Assembly: GCA_016842045.1 (NCBI GenBank)
Contig: JAEVEY010000195.1
Coordinates: 1-36,475 of the forward strand
Source: Candidatus Thermoflexus sinensis
Lineage (GTDB): Bacteria > Chloroflexota > Anaerolineae > Thermoflexales > Thermoflexaceae
Length of the DNA stretch: 36,475 nt
Direction of reading: 5' to 3'
The notes under the pieces were generated by a model. It was not told the DNA's origin. It saw only the letters and a list, made by a program, of their open reading frames with translations, and ran no database searches. The number at the start of each line of letters is the position of its first letter. Position 1 is the first letter of the stretch. A program made the translations under genes and the position numbers. This document shows positions 1 to 7,443 of this stretch, in pieces.

Positions 1-70
1 GGGCACCTGCCAGTGCCTGGGTGAACGCCTGCTCGTTTTCCAGGGCCTGGATTCGGATGGATTCCCGCAT
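1..70 (-). CDS. Partial unknown gene, N-terminal 23 codons
   Basis: Only the beginning of a minus-strand gene lies in the window. An ATG at 70 is preceded by AAGGAG four bases upstream. The 23 readable codons are open and give MRESIRIQALENEQAFTQAL then AGA, a helix-prone N-terminus that I cannot assign to a family. It follows the molybdenum hydroxylase genes in the same direction after a gap of about 150 bases, so it could be the next gene of that run. The Shine-Dalgarno and open frame are seen; that it is a real gene is inference. Confidence 0.55.
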   Translation of the reverse strand, partial: MRESIRIQALENEQAFTQALAGA

Positions 71-224
71 AGAGCTCCTTTCGCTGGGCCATCGGATGGG
101 GGTGCAGGCGATGGCTTCATCTCTGCTATCCCTATCATAACCCCATCACCACCTTCATGGGAAGGAAAACCTGGTGTGGAGTGCAGCAGCTTTCCATGCG
201 CCGCGTCCCAGGTGAGAGCGGCTG
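71..224. other. Intergenic stretch with no recognised feature
   Basis: This is about 150 bases between the CoxS-like gene and the partial gene at the left edge. I see no convincing promoter, no stem-loop with a U-tract and no small gene. The only clear signal is the ribosome binding site of the edge gene. Confidence 0.4.
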
Positions 225-710
225 TTAGGAGAACCCATGTTGCCGGCCCCGAGCCACTGTACGGACAGCCTTCAGGATATGGAGATAGCTTCCGCACCGA
301 CACAGGTTCCCGGAGAGATATTCACCAAGAACCTGCTCATCCAGGTCCGGTTCCTTCTCGAGCATGGCGACCGTTGAGAGAATAAAGCCCGGGGTGCAGT
401 AAGCGCACTGGAAAGCGAAATGCTCGATGAAGGCCTGCTGCACCGGGTGGAGCACACCATTTCCTCCTAAACCCTCGACGGTCACGATTTCCTGATGGTG
501 AACCTGGGAAACCAGCAGCAGGCAACTGCTGACCGGTCGCCCGCCCATGAGCACGGTGCACGCCCCACATACCCCAATCCCGCATCCCTCCCGCACGCTC
601 GTCAGCCCCAGGTCCGCGCGCAGCACATCGAGAAGCCGGCGTGTGGGTTCCGCTTCCACCACGTGGATTTGGCCGTTAACGTGTAGCGCAAACCGTTCCC
701 TATTCGCCAT
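225..710 (-). CDS. Molybdenum hydroxylase small subunit, two [2Fe-2S] clusters (CoxS/XdhC-like)
   Basis: This is the 161-residue iron-sulfur subunit of a xanthine dehydrogenase/CO dehydrogenase-family molybdenum hydroxylase, which passes electrons from the molybdopterin to the FAD subunit. The plant-type cluster ligands are visible at C43, C48, C51 and C63 (CGIGVCGACT). The second, helical cluster has C102, C105, C137 and C139 (CAYCTPG, LCRCG). Length is normal for the family. The start chosen is the ATG at 710 (MANRERF); a longer frame to 767 would run deep into the large-subunit gene. The gene overlaps the end of the large-subunit gene by 11 bases, which suggests translational coupling. It is the last gene of the medium-large-small order seen here. 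The substrate cannot be told from this subunit. Confidence 0.93.
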   Translation of the reverse strand: MANRERFALHVNGQIHVVEAEPTRRLLDVLRADLGLTSVREGCGIGVCGACTVLMGGRPVSSCLLLVSQVHHQEIVTVEGLGGNGVLHPVQQAFIEHFAFQCAYCTPGFILSTVAMLEKEPDLDEQVLGEYLSGNLCRCGSYLHILKAVRTVARGRQHGFS

Positions 711-2931
711 GGAGCGCCCTCCAGATCTTCTCCGGCGTGATGGGGAGATCGCGAATGCGGACTCCAACGGCGTCGAAGATGGCGTTGGCGATCGCAGGGG
801 CCACAGGCGGCAGCGTCATCTCGCCGAGCCCGTGGATGCTTCCCTCTGGTGATTCCAAAAGCACGCTCTCCAGGACCTCTGGCAGATCCCGGAGCGATGG
901 GATCTGGTAGTCGGACATGTTGGCGTTCAACGGCTGGCCTTGATCGAAAAAGATCTGTTCCATCAGGGCTTGGCCCAGTCCGAAGACCATATTGCCCTCG
1001 TTCTGGAGGGTTGCCAGCGCTGGGTTGATCACGCGCCCCGCATAAGCCGCTGCGCAGTAGCGCAAGATCCGCACCTTCCCTGTTTCGATATCCACCTCGA
1101 CCTCACAGGCCCCAGCGCCCTGATGCCAGTGTGGGGAGGCAATCCCCTGACCGGTCTCAGGATCCAGGCCCCCCTGCGTCTCGAACACGCCATGGGCCTC
1201 CAGGGCTTCGAGGCCATGCCGGCGTAAGACCTCCTCCCAAGCGATCCAGACCTCCGGCCGTCCCCGCAGCGTCACTCCTGCTCCCTGAAGGATCAACTCC
1301 TCCGGGTCCACCTCCAGGAGAGGGGCAGCCCTTCGGCGCATTTCCTCCTTCAGTCGGGCCGCCGCTTCCCGGATGGCCGCGCCCATCATGCTGGTCGCTC
1401 GGCTGGCGCTGGTGGTAGCGTCGTAGGGGACCTGTGCGGTATCCGGCCCTATCACCTGAACCCGCTCCAGCGGGATCTCAGTCTCTGCCGCGGCGATCTG
1501 AGCTAGGGCGGTGTGGGCCCCCTGCCCCATCTCGACCGTCCCAGTGTGGAGCTCCAGCACGCCGTCCGCCCGCAAGACCAGTCGGCACTCGGAGCGGGAG
1601 CGTGGAAGGGTGCTCTTCATCATCACCGCCAGCCCGCGCCCCCGCCGCCGCATCCCCTCCCCTTTTTCGTATGGCTGATCCCATCCCACATGCCGTGCGG
1701 CGGCTTCCAGGCACTCCCAGAAAAAGGCCTCCTCGATCACCTCCCCGGTGCAGAACCGATCGCCTGGACGCAGGAGGTTCCGTCGGCGCAGCTCCAGCGG
1801 ATCCATCCCCAGCGCGTGGGCGATGGTGTCCATATGCGATTCATAAGCCCATGCTCCCTCAAAGCTCATCGTCCCACGGAAGGGTCCGGCGGGGGGCAGG
1901 TTCGTATAAACCCCATAGGCGTCCACATGAACGGCCGGGATCCGGTAAGGGCCGACCACCCGCACGAGGCCAGCGCTACGAAGGAGCCGTGGGGTGATGT
2001 CCGCGTAGGCTCCCGCCCCCCAATACACTTCCACCTGGCGCGCGGTGAGGGTGCCATCGCGCCGGACCCCCGTCCGGATGCGGATCCAAGCGGCATGCCG
2101 GGTGAGGGTAACGAATTCCTCGGAACGCTCCAGGATCAGCCGCACCGGACGCCCACCCACTTTCCAGGCCAGAACGGCAGTCAGGGGCTCTAAGCGCACG
2201 TATCCTTTGCCGCCGTATCCTCCGCCCAGAGGCGGGACGATGACGCGCACGGCCTCCCGCGGCAGCCCAAAGAGCTCCGCCAGCGTCTCCTGGACCACAA
2301 AGGGCGCCTGGGTGGCGCTCCATACGGTGAGCCGGCCATCGGCCCACTGCGCGATGACCCCGTGGGGCTCCAGAGCGGCGTGACACGCAGGGGGGGTGGT
2401 GTAGGTTTCCTCCACAATGAGGTCCGCCGCCGCGAACCCCGCTTCCAGATCGCCATGGCGTAAGCGAGTGTGAAGGAAGACATTGCCCGGACAATCCTCA
2501 TGCACCCGCGGGGCCTCGGGTTTCGCTGCCGTGAGCGGGTCGAACACGGCGGGGAGCTCCTCATACTCCACCTCGATGGCCTGCGCTGCTTCCTCCGCTG
2601 CCTCTGGTGTCTCGGCAGCGATGGCGGCCACTGGCTCCCCCACGTAGCGAACGCGATCGCGGGCGACGACCGGTTGATCCTTTCGATCGACCCCGTAGAA
2701 GAGGCGCGGAGCCCCCGGTCGGTTAAAATCCTCTGCGGTGAGGATGGCCACCACGCCGGGGATCCGCAAAGCGGGCCGCGGATCCAGGTGCCGGATCCGA
2801 GCGTGGGGGAAGGGGCTGCGCACTATCTTCGCCGTTAGCATCCCTGGCAACCGCAGATCGGCGAGGTAGGCGACCGCCCCTCGCACTCGCGCCTCAGCAT
2901 CCCGCACCGGCACTGAACGACCGATGGCCAT
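700..2931 (-). CDS. Molybdenum hydroxylase large (molybdopterin) subunit, CoxL/XdhA-like
   Basis: This 743-residue catalytic subunit should hydroxylate a substrate carbon using molybdopterin cytosine dinucleotide. Seen are the N-terminal hammerhead domain, a GGGYGGKG motif near residue 240, EMGQGAHTAL in the second Mo-binding half, and the C-terminal GLGEM segment with the presumed base Glu at about 704, followed by the conserved PAIANAI helix. The active-site loop reads GPFRGTMSFEG near residue 350. It lacks the Cys of form I CO dehydrogenase (AYXCSFR), so CO oxidation is unlikely and an aromatic, heterocyclic or aldehyde substrate is more plausible. The start is the ATG at 2931, six bases after AGGAGG; the TTG at 2946 lies upstream of that site. 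It overlaps the FAD-subunit gene by 38 bases. Confidence 0.93.
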   Translation of the reverse strand: MAIGRSVPVRDAEARVRGAVAYLADLRLPGMLTAKIVRSPFPHARIRHLDPRPALRIPGVVAILTAEDFNRPGAPRLFYGVDRKDQPVVARDRVRYVGEPVAAIAAETPEAAEEAAQAIEVEYEELPAVFDPLTAAKPEAPRVHEDCPGNVFLHTRLRHGDLEAGFAAADLIVEETYTTPPACHAALEPHGVIAQWADGRLTVWSATQAPFVVQETLAELFGLPREAVRVIVPPLGGGYGGKGYVRLEPLTAVLAWKVGGRPVRLILERSEEFVTLTRHAAWIRIRTGVRRDGTLTARQVEVYWGAGAYADITPRLLRSAGLVRVVGPYRIPAVHVDAYGVYTNLPPAGPFRGTMSFEGAWAYESHMDTIAHALGMDPLELRRRNLLRPGDRFCTGEVIEEAFFWECLEAAARHVGWDQPYEKGEGMRRRGRGLAVMMKSTLPRSRSECRLVLRADGVLELHTGTVEMGQGAHTALAQIAAAETEIPLERVQVIGPDTAQVPYDATTSASRATSMMGAAIREAAARLKEEMRRRAAPLLEVDPEELILQGAGVTLRGRPEVWIAWEEVLRRHGLEALEAHGVFETQGGLDPETGQGIASPHWHQGAGACEVEVDIETGKVRILRYCAAAYAGRVINPALATLQNEGNMVFGLGQALMEQIFFDQGQPLNANMSDYQIPSLRDLPEVLESVLLESPEGSIHGLGEMTLPPVAPAIANAIFDAVGVRIRDLPITPEKIWRALHGE

Positions 2932-3775
2932 CTCGTACCTCCTCAAGGGCCCTTCGCACGTGGACCTCGATCATGCGCTTGCGGTAGGCGGCAGACCCCC
3001 GCAGGTCGTTTAACGTTTCGATCTGATCCGCATAGCCCTGGGCAATGGCCCGGATCACCACCTCAGTGAGAGGTCGCCCAATGGCCAATCGCTCGACCTC
3101 CGGCCGGCGCTGGGGCGTCTCACAAGCGGCGCCCACGGCGATCCGCAACTCCCGACAGATCCCATCCTCAAAGGCCACCAAGGCCGCCACGCCGAGACAC
3201 GGGCGATCCTCAGCGGACCGGGTGCGGAACTTGAGATAAGTCATCCGGGATCCCGGCGGCGGGAACGGGGTCCGGACAGCGGTGATTAGCTCCCCTGGCT
3301 CCAGAGCGGTGGTGTAAGGGCCGCGGAAGAACTCCGAGATAGGGATCTCCCGCGGGCCGTTGGGCCCATGCACCTCGAGGATCGCTTCCAGGGCCATTAG
3401 GGCGATGGGTGGATCTGAGGCGTAATCCGCCTCTGCCAGATTGCCTCCCAGTGTGGCTTGGTTACGGATCCGGATGTTCCCCACTTCCCGACAGGCCAAG
3501 GCTAGCGCCGGCAAGCGCTCACGGATCTGAGGAAAGCGGGCCAGCTCCTGAAGACGAACCATGGCCCCGATCCGGATCCCTTCCTCTGCGAACTGGAAGC
3601 CGCGCAGCTCCCGCACCTCCTCCAGACAGATCAGGACCCGAGGGGCGATCAGGCGGTGATGGAGCAACAGCACCAGGGCCGTGCCCCCAGCCAGGGGGCG
3701 GGCTTCCTCTCCGTAGGCGGCCAACGCGGCCAGGGCATCGGATAGAGTGGAAGGGTGCAGAACCTCAGGGCGCAT
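2894..3775 (-). CDS. Molybdenum hydroxylase medium subunit, FAD-binding (CoxM-like)
   Basis: This 293-residue flavoprotein subunit receives electrons from the iron-sulfur subunit. The two FAD-binding signatures of the family are present: AGGTALVLLL near residue 29 (the usual form is AGGTDLLP, so Asp is replaced by Ala) and TLGGNLAEADYASD near residue 107. The C-terminal CO-dehydrogenase flavoprotein domain follows, ending with a short Ser/Gly-rich tail. Length is normal. Its start overlaps the CoxG-like gene by 11 bases and its end overlaps the large-subunit gene, so the four genes form one translationally coupled block. NAD, oxygen or a quinone as final acceptor cannot be distinguished. Confidence 0.92.
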   Translation of the reverse strand: MRPEVLHPSTLSDALAALAAYGEEARPLAGGTALVLLLHHRLIAPRVLICLEEVRELRGFQFAEEGIRIGAMVRLQELARFPQIRERLPALALACREVGNIRIRNQATLGGNLAEADYASDPPIALMALEAILEVHGPNGPREIPISEFFRGPYTTALEPGELITAVRTPFPPPGSRMTYLKFRTRSAEDRPCLGVAALVAFEDGICRELRIAVGAACETPQRRPEVERLAIGRPLTEVVIRAIAQGYADQIETLNDLRGSAAYRKRMIEVHVRRALEEVRDGHRSFSAGAGC

Positions 3776-4226
3776 GGGGCGACTCCAAAGCCTCCTGCAG
3801 ACGTTGAGCGAACGCGTGGATCATTCGGCGGGCGGTCGCTTCCAGGACGGCGCTCCCAAATTGGGCGAGCCGCCCCCGCAGGGTGAGATCGATCTCGCAG
3901 GCAAGGCGCGTTCCCTCCGCGGCCGGCTCGAGGGTGCCCAGGAAGGAGGCTTTCACCCAGGACGCCGACGTCCCGTCCTGCCCCTCAATCTCTGCCTCCA
4001 AGCGCGCCGGGGGCTCCCGCCGGATGATGCGAACCACCCCCTCGAACCGCGCGCTGATCGGCCCGATCCGCACCGCCAGCCGGCCCCGGTAGCGATCCGG
4101 CCCGGCCTCCTCCACTGCCTCTACCCCGGGCACATACGTGGCCAAGCGCGGCACGTCCTCCAGGAAAGCCCAGACCCGCTCCACCGGCGCGCGCACAGTG
4201 AACGCCTCACGGATCACCACCGCCAC
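3765..4226 (-). CDS. CoxG-like SRPBCC-family protein
   Basis: This 153-residue protein belongs to the START/Bet v1-like (SRPBCC) superfamily, CoxG branch. Seen are the opening beta strand with the VRAPVERVWAFLEDVPRLA motif, the central VRIGPISARFEG strand pair and the long C-terminal helix (FAQRLQEALE). CoxG in aerobic CO oxidizers helps membrane attachment of the molybdenum hydroxylase, and CoxG homologs commonly sit beside non-CO members too. There is no C-terminal transmembrane anchor or Cys-rich tail, so a soluble accessory or ligand-binding role is equally possible. It is the first gene of the four-gene hydroxylase block and overlaps the FAD-subunit gene by 11 bases. Confidence 0.85.
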   Translation of the reverse strand: MAVVIREAFTVRAPVERVWAFLEDVPRLATYVPGVEAVEEAGPDRYRGRLAVRIGPISARFEGVVRIIRREPPARLEAEIEGQDGTSASWVKASFLGTLEPAAEGTRLACEIDLTLRGRLAQFGSAVLEATARRMIHAFAQRLQEALESPHAP

Positions 4227-4335
4227 CTCCGCATATTCTCAGGATTTCTTCGAACGTCAATGGCTTATCCAAACGTGCCGCCGGGCGCGTGAAGCTCTCC
4301 TGCCTGGCCGGCCGAGGGTCATCCGGCTGACCATC
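4227..4335. other. Short intergenic gap with a small stem-loop
   Basis: This is a 109-base gap between the cupin stop and the CoxG-like start. A GGTCA-N6-TGACC inverted repeat lies just past the cupin stop codon. It has no U-tract. Nothing else is recognised. Confidence 0.3.
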
Positions 4336-4677
4336 TTAACTCTCCTTCCCTTCCCAGACGGCCCCGTACAGAATCTCCAGCCCCTCCTCGCCTGCCTGAA
4401 CCTGATAGCGATCGCCCGGCTCCAGCCAAACGATCGTCTCGGGGGCCAGCGGCCACGCGCGGCCGTTGACCCATAACGTCCCCTCGCCGCTCGCGACGTA
4501 GAGGAAGCCCTCGGCCTCCCCATGGCGCTGCTCCGGGCTCTGCGCGCCCGGCTCCAGTGCCCATCGGCACAGACGGACGTTCCCAACGCCAGCTTCGGCG
4601 AGTTCAACCAGGATCATTTCCTCCCAACCCTCGATTGCTCGCTTTGGCATCTTCTCCACCTCAATCCGTGTCGGCAT
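4336..4677 (-). CDS. Small single-domain cupin protein
   Basis: This 113-residue protein has a cupin beta-barrel pattern. The first motif region is SPEQRHGEAEGFLYVASGEG, followed by WVNGRAWPL and a second motif WLEPGDRYQVQAGEEG. In the second motif the usual metal His (PGDxHxF) is Tyr, and the first motif has one His (H52) and Glu residues, so metal binding may be weakened. The function is unknown; small cupins in catabolic runs act as isomerases, dioxygenases or sensors. The start codon is preceded by AGGAGG, but that sequence can pair with CCTCCT lying between it and the ATG (bases 4678-4692), a possible ribosome-site hairpin. Confidence 0.8.
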   Translation of the reverse strand: MPTRIEVEKMPKRAIEGWEEMILVELAEAGVGNVRLCRWALEPGAQSPEQRHGEAEGFLYVASGEGTLWVNGRAWPLAPETIVWLEPGDRYQVQAGEEGLEILYGAVWEGKES

Positions 4678-4710
4678 AGGAGGGAACCTCCTGAGAGGAA
4701 GGTGAACGTT

Positions 4711-5916
4711 TCAGATCCGCACGATCAACGGCTCGAAAGGAACCTGGTGCAGGGAAACGGCGCCCTCTTCGCGGATCAACGTGAGCGCTCCCAGCTGGAG
4801 CCCCATCCGTTCATCCGGCGTGATCGGGTTGGGTTGGATGACGATGGCCATGTTCTGCTCAAAGCGCTGCCCTTCTGGAACCGGACGGTCTTCGTCCCAA
4901 GGCCAGTATTGCGCGCAGGAGCGATCGATCAAGGGCGGCGTGATGTCGATCCCGAAGCCGTGGAGCAGGTCATCGTAGATTGTGTAGCCAGCCTCCCCGA
5001 TGACAGAAGCCGCCCGAACCGCGTCCCTTTCGCAGGCGCCGGGACGGAGCGACGTCGCGATCGGGCGATAAGCATCCAGGGCCACCTCGAACAGCCGCTG
5101 CCACGCCGGGGAGGGATCGGCGCCGACGAACAGGGGACGATGGATTTGCCCGGAATATCCTCCATAGGAGGCGCTGATCTCCGTGAGCACCACATCGCCG
5201 CGCTCGATAACCCGCCCGATTGGGTTCTGGGCCGGCGCGCACCCGTTCGGCCGATCCATCGGCATGGCCCGGATGTAGGTCACGTGGGGTGTGCCCCCCT
5301 GTCCCCGGTAGGCGCTTTCGGCGATCTCCACCAGGGCGTAATCAGGCATCCCCGGGCGGATCTTTTCCCACAGGGCGTAGATCGCTTGGTCGGTCAGCTC
5401 TGCGGCCCGACGCAGCCGGACGATCTCTTCCTCGGATTTCACCATTCGCAACCGAACGAAGGCCGCGGTCACATCCACGAGCTCAATGTCCGGCAGAGAC
5501 TCCCGGAGGTGCAGGTAATGGAGATACGGCATGCCGATCCCAAACTTCGCGTTGACCCCCACCAGGCCCAGGCGTCCCCTGGTGAGACCACGCTGTCGCA
5601 GATGTTCGACGATGCGGGCGGCCGGTTGGTAGCCACCCCACTCCACCCGGCGCACGAAGCTGACCTCCCGTGCGCTCGCAACATGGTTGGCCAGGCCCAC
5701 CCACAGAACGGGCTCCACCGTTTCATCCAGTGGAGCGAAAAGGTAGCAGTGATGCCAGTCCATATAATCGGTAAGCCAGAACACATTCGCCTGATTATGA
5801 CGGTGAAGGCCGGAGTTGCCGTGAATCAATAACCCCACCAGTTCATAGTGCCGCATCAGGTCGCGGGCCAGCTGCCAGCGGCGATTCATTTCGACTCCGG
5901 AAAAAGGCTCCACCAT
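4711..5916 (-). CDS. M24-family (creatinase/prolidase fold) protein lacking metal ligands
   Basis: This 401-residue protein has an N-terminal creatinase-like domain (residues 1 to about 165) and a C-terminal pita-bread M24 domain. Compared with aminopeptidase P, the five metal ligands are nearly all changed. The DxG aspartate is Glu (VVLTEISASYGGY), the second Asp is Gln (SGQIHR), the first Glu is Gln (VIQPNP) and the last Glu is Gly (LQLGALTL). The His of HGFG remains. Loss of metal with retention of this His is the pattern of creatinase, which cleaves a C-N bond without metal. I therefore infer a non-peptidase amidinohydrolase-like activity rather than a prolidase. GGGGAGG lies 10 bases before the ATG at 5916; an internal ATG at 5889 is possible. 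Confidence 0.85.
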   Translation of the reverse strand: MVEPFSGVEMNRRWQLARDLMRHYELVGLLIHGNSGLHRHNQANVFWLTDYMDWHHCYLFAPLDETVEPVLWVGLANHVASAREVSFVRRVEWGGYQPAARIVEHLRQRGLTRGRLGLVGVNAKFGIGMPYLHYLHLRESLPDIELVDVTAAFVRLRMVKSEEEIVRLRRAAELTDQAIYALWEKIRPGMPDYALVEIAESAYRGQGGTPHVTYIRAMPMDRPNGCAPAQNPIGRVIERGDVVLTEISASYGGYSGQIHRPLFVGADPSPAWQRLFEVALDAYRPIATSLRPGACERDAVRAASVIGEAGYTIYDDLLHGFGIDITPPLIDRSCAQYWPWDEDRPVPEGQRFEQNMAIVIQPNPITPDERMGLQLGALTLIREEGAVSLHQVPFEPLIVRI

Positions 5917-6253
5917 CTCTGTGTTTCCTCCCCTTGAGTGCTCAGCGCGTCTTTTGCGCCTTGGAGGAGCGGCTCCATACCTGTCCTGGCCAGGACAAAT
6001 GCCGCTCGCTTTTTATGCCTTTCCACTTCGCACGGCTCTTTTGGCTGTGGGGAGGGGGCCTGTTCCCCACAGAGGCGAAAAAATTTTTCGCCCCTACGGG
6101 GAAGGGACGACGGCCTTCCCAAAATCGGTTTCGAGCCCGGAGTCATCATTCCTGAAATCAGAGGAAGATATCCCTTCGCCCGAAAACCGATATGGGCCAA
6201 GATTTTTAGGTCGGGAAAGTCGCCGAGGGCTGAACCGGGTCCAGCATGTGAGT
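5917..6253. repeat. Hairpin-dense intergenic segment, possible dispersed repeat
   Basis: This 337-base gap has no gene but an unusual number of inverted repeats. They are: a perfect 16-base palindrome TGTCCTGGCCAGGACA (5982-5997); TGTGGGGA/TCCCCACA arms (6046-6071); GGCGAAAAA/TTTTTCGCC with a one-base centre (6074-6092); GGGAAGG/CCTTCCC arms (6099-6120); and ATCGGTTT/AAACCGAT arms 52 bases apart (6124-6191). The GGCGAAAAA palindrome followed by CCCCTAC resembles palindromes I recall as multicopy in Chloroflexota and cyanobacterial genomes; this is from memory, not checked. It could be a non-autonomous mobile remnant or a REP-like mRNA-processing element inside the gene run. Confidence 0.5.
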
Positions 6254-7309
6254 TCAAGCAAGTTGCTCATTCATCCAGTCGGCCACCAGCGGACGATATT
6301 TGTAAGGGATGTTGTTGCACACATGGTTGCCTTCCGGATACATCACCAGTGTTCCATTCGGCAACTCGGCAGCGGTCTGCTCCGCCTGCGTCCATGGGAT
6401 CAGGCGATCCTGCTTGCCAAAGACGACCAGCGCCGGCTGGCAAACTCGATGCAGGAGGCCTTTTAGGGTGAGCTCTGCTGCGCGGCGCTGGCCCTCGGCT
6501 TCATCACGCGCCCCAGCGTGAAGGATGAACACTTCTTTCGTCAGGGCTGGTAGACCAGGCCAGCAGGCCCCAAAATCGTAGGGCCCGCCAATGGCGGCCA
6601 CGGCCCGGATGCGCGGCTCGAAGGCGGCGCTCCGCAGGGCATAATAGCCGCCCAGGCTGACTCCCACCACCCCCACGCGCCCCAGATCCAGATCGGCGCG
6701 ATCGGACAGAGCGTCCAGGGCGGCCTTCACAGCGACCTCATAGTCGGGCCGAATCACGGTGCGCTCCCGGGCCTCCCCCTGCCCCGGTCCGTCCAGGGAA
6801 AATGTCGCCAGGCCCCGAACCCGGAACACCTCCTCCCAGTGGAAGAATTCCTCCTTGGCGGAATCCAGACCGGGGAGCAACAGCACCAGCGGTGGACGGA
6901 CCGCGTTGGGCGGTCGGCGCAGGTTCCCCACCAGGAAGGTGCCTTCGAAGGGGATCTCGACCCGCTCCGCCTTTGGATCCAGATGGCGATGGGCGGCGTA
7001 GAGGGCCTCGATGGCCTGCCGATGAACAGTGCGTCGTCGTTCCAGATCTACCAGCCAAAGGAACTGGGCAAAGTGGTAAGAGAGGGCCGCCCGCACATAG
7101 GCCTCCCCTGCCGTCCGGCTCCGGCCTCGCACCTCCGCCTCGCGCGCCAGCTCCAGGTGCATATCTCCAAGGTCGCGCCAGGCCTCCAGCCACTGGTCCC
7201 AGCGCTCAATCCGGGCAGTCGTGCGGAGGAAATCGTTCACATCCACTCCCTGGGCCGCGAAGCGAGGCATCCAGTGCTCGATCGCCGCCTGAACCCGCGG
7301 ATCGGCCAT
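6254..7309 (-). CDS. Alpha/beta hydrolase resembling 2,6-dihydroxypseudooxynicotine hydrolase
   Basis: This is a 351-residue alpha/beta-hydrolase with an all-helical N-terminal cap (about residues 1-115) before the core. The nucleophile elbow is GVVGVSLGGYYA with Ser218. The acid is probably Asp301 (FGKQDRLIP) and the base His329 (PEGNHVCNN). The architecture and the LDGPGQGEARE segment match the family of 2,6-dihydroxypseudooxynicotine hydrolase, a C-C bond hydrolase of nicotine breakdown, and the FrsA-like esterases. GGGAGG precedes the ATG at 7309. In known nicotine pathways this enzyme follows a molybdenum ketone dehydrogenase, and a molybdenum hydroxylase lies in this same run. Substrate is inferred only loosely. 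Confidence 0.88.
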   Translation of the reverse strand: MADPRVQAAIEHWMPRFAAQGVDVNDFLRTTARIERWDQWLEAWRDLGDMHLELAREAEVRGRSRTAGEAYVRAALSYHFAQFLWLVDLERRRTVHRQAIEALYAAHRHLDPKAERVEIPFEGTFLVGNLRRPPNAVRPPLVLLLPGLDSAKEEFFHWEEVFRVRGLATFSLDGPGQGEARERTVIRPDYEVAVKAALDALSDRADLDLGRVGVVGVSLGGYYALRSAAFEPRIRAVAAIGGPYDFGACWPGLPALTKEVFILHAGARDEAEGQRRAAELTLKGLLHRVCQPALVVFGKQDRLIPWTQAEQTAAELPNGTLVMYPEGNHVCNNIPYKYRPLVADWMNEQLA

Positions 7310-7443
7310 TGGTGTCCTCCCGATTCGTTATTGGGCGCGTCCTTTTTCAGGTGCGCGGCCCGGTCCGAAAAGCCATAAACCATAAAGAGGACAAGAGCAA
7401 CAGAGCTTCGGTTAAGGGCCTCATGGCCGGAGGTCGCCACCTT

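Noticed and set aside
700-4226. Annotation as carbon monoxide dehydrogenase
   Set aside because: The large subunit lacks the AYXCSFR Cys loop of form I CO dehydrogenase; only the general molybdenum hydroxylase family is supported.
4522-5832. Long plus-strand open frame opposite the M24 gene (436 codons)
   Set aside because: The minus strand carries a recognisable M24 protein with a ribosome site; the plus frame has no domain and atypical composition.
5938-6471. Plus-strand open frames across the hairpin-rich gap
   Set aside because: They have no ribosome site, no domain, and run antisense into the alpha/beta hydrolase gene.
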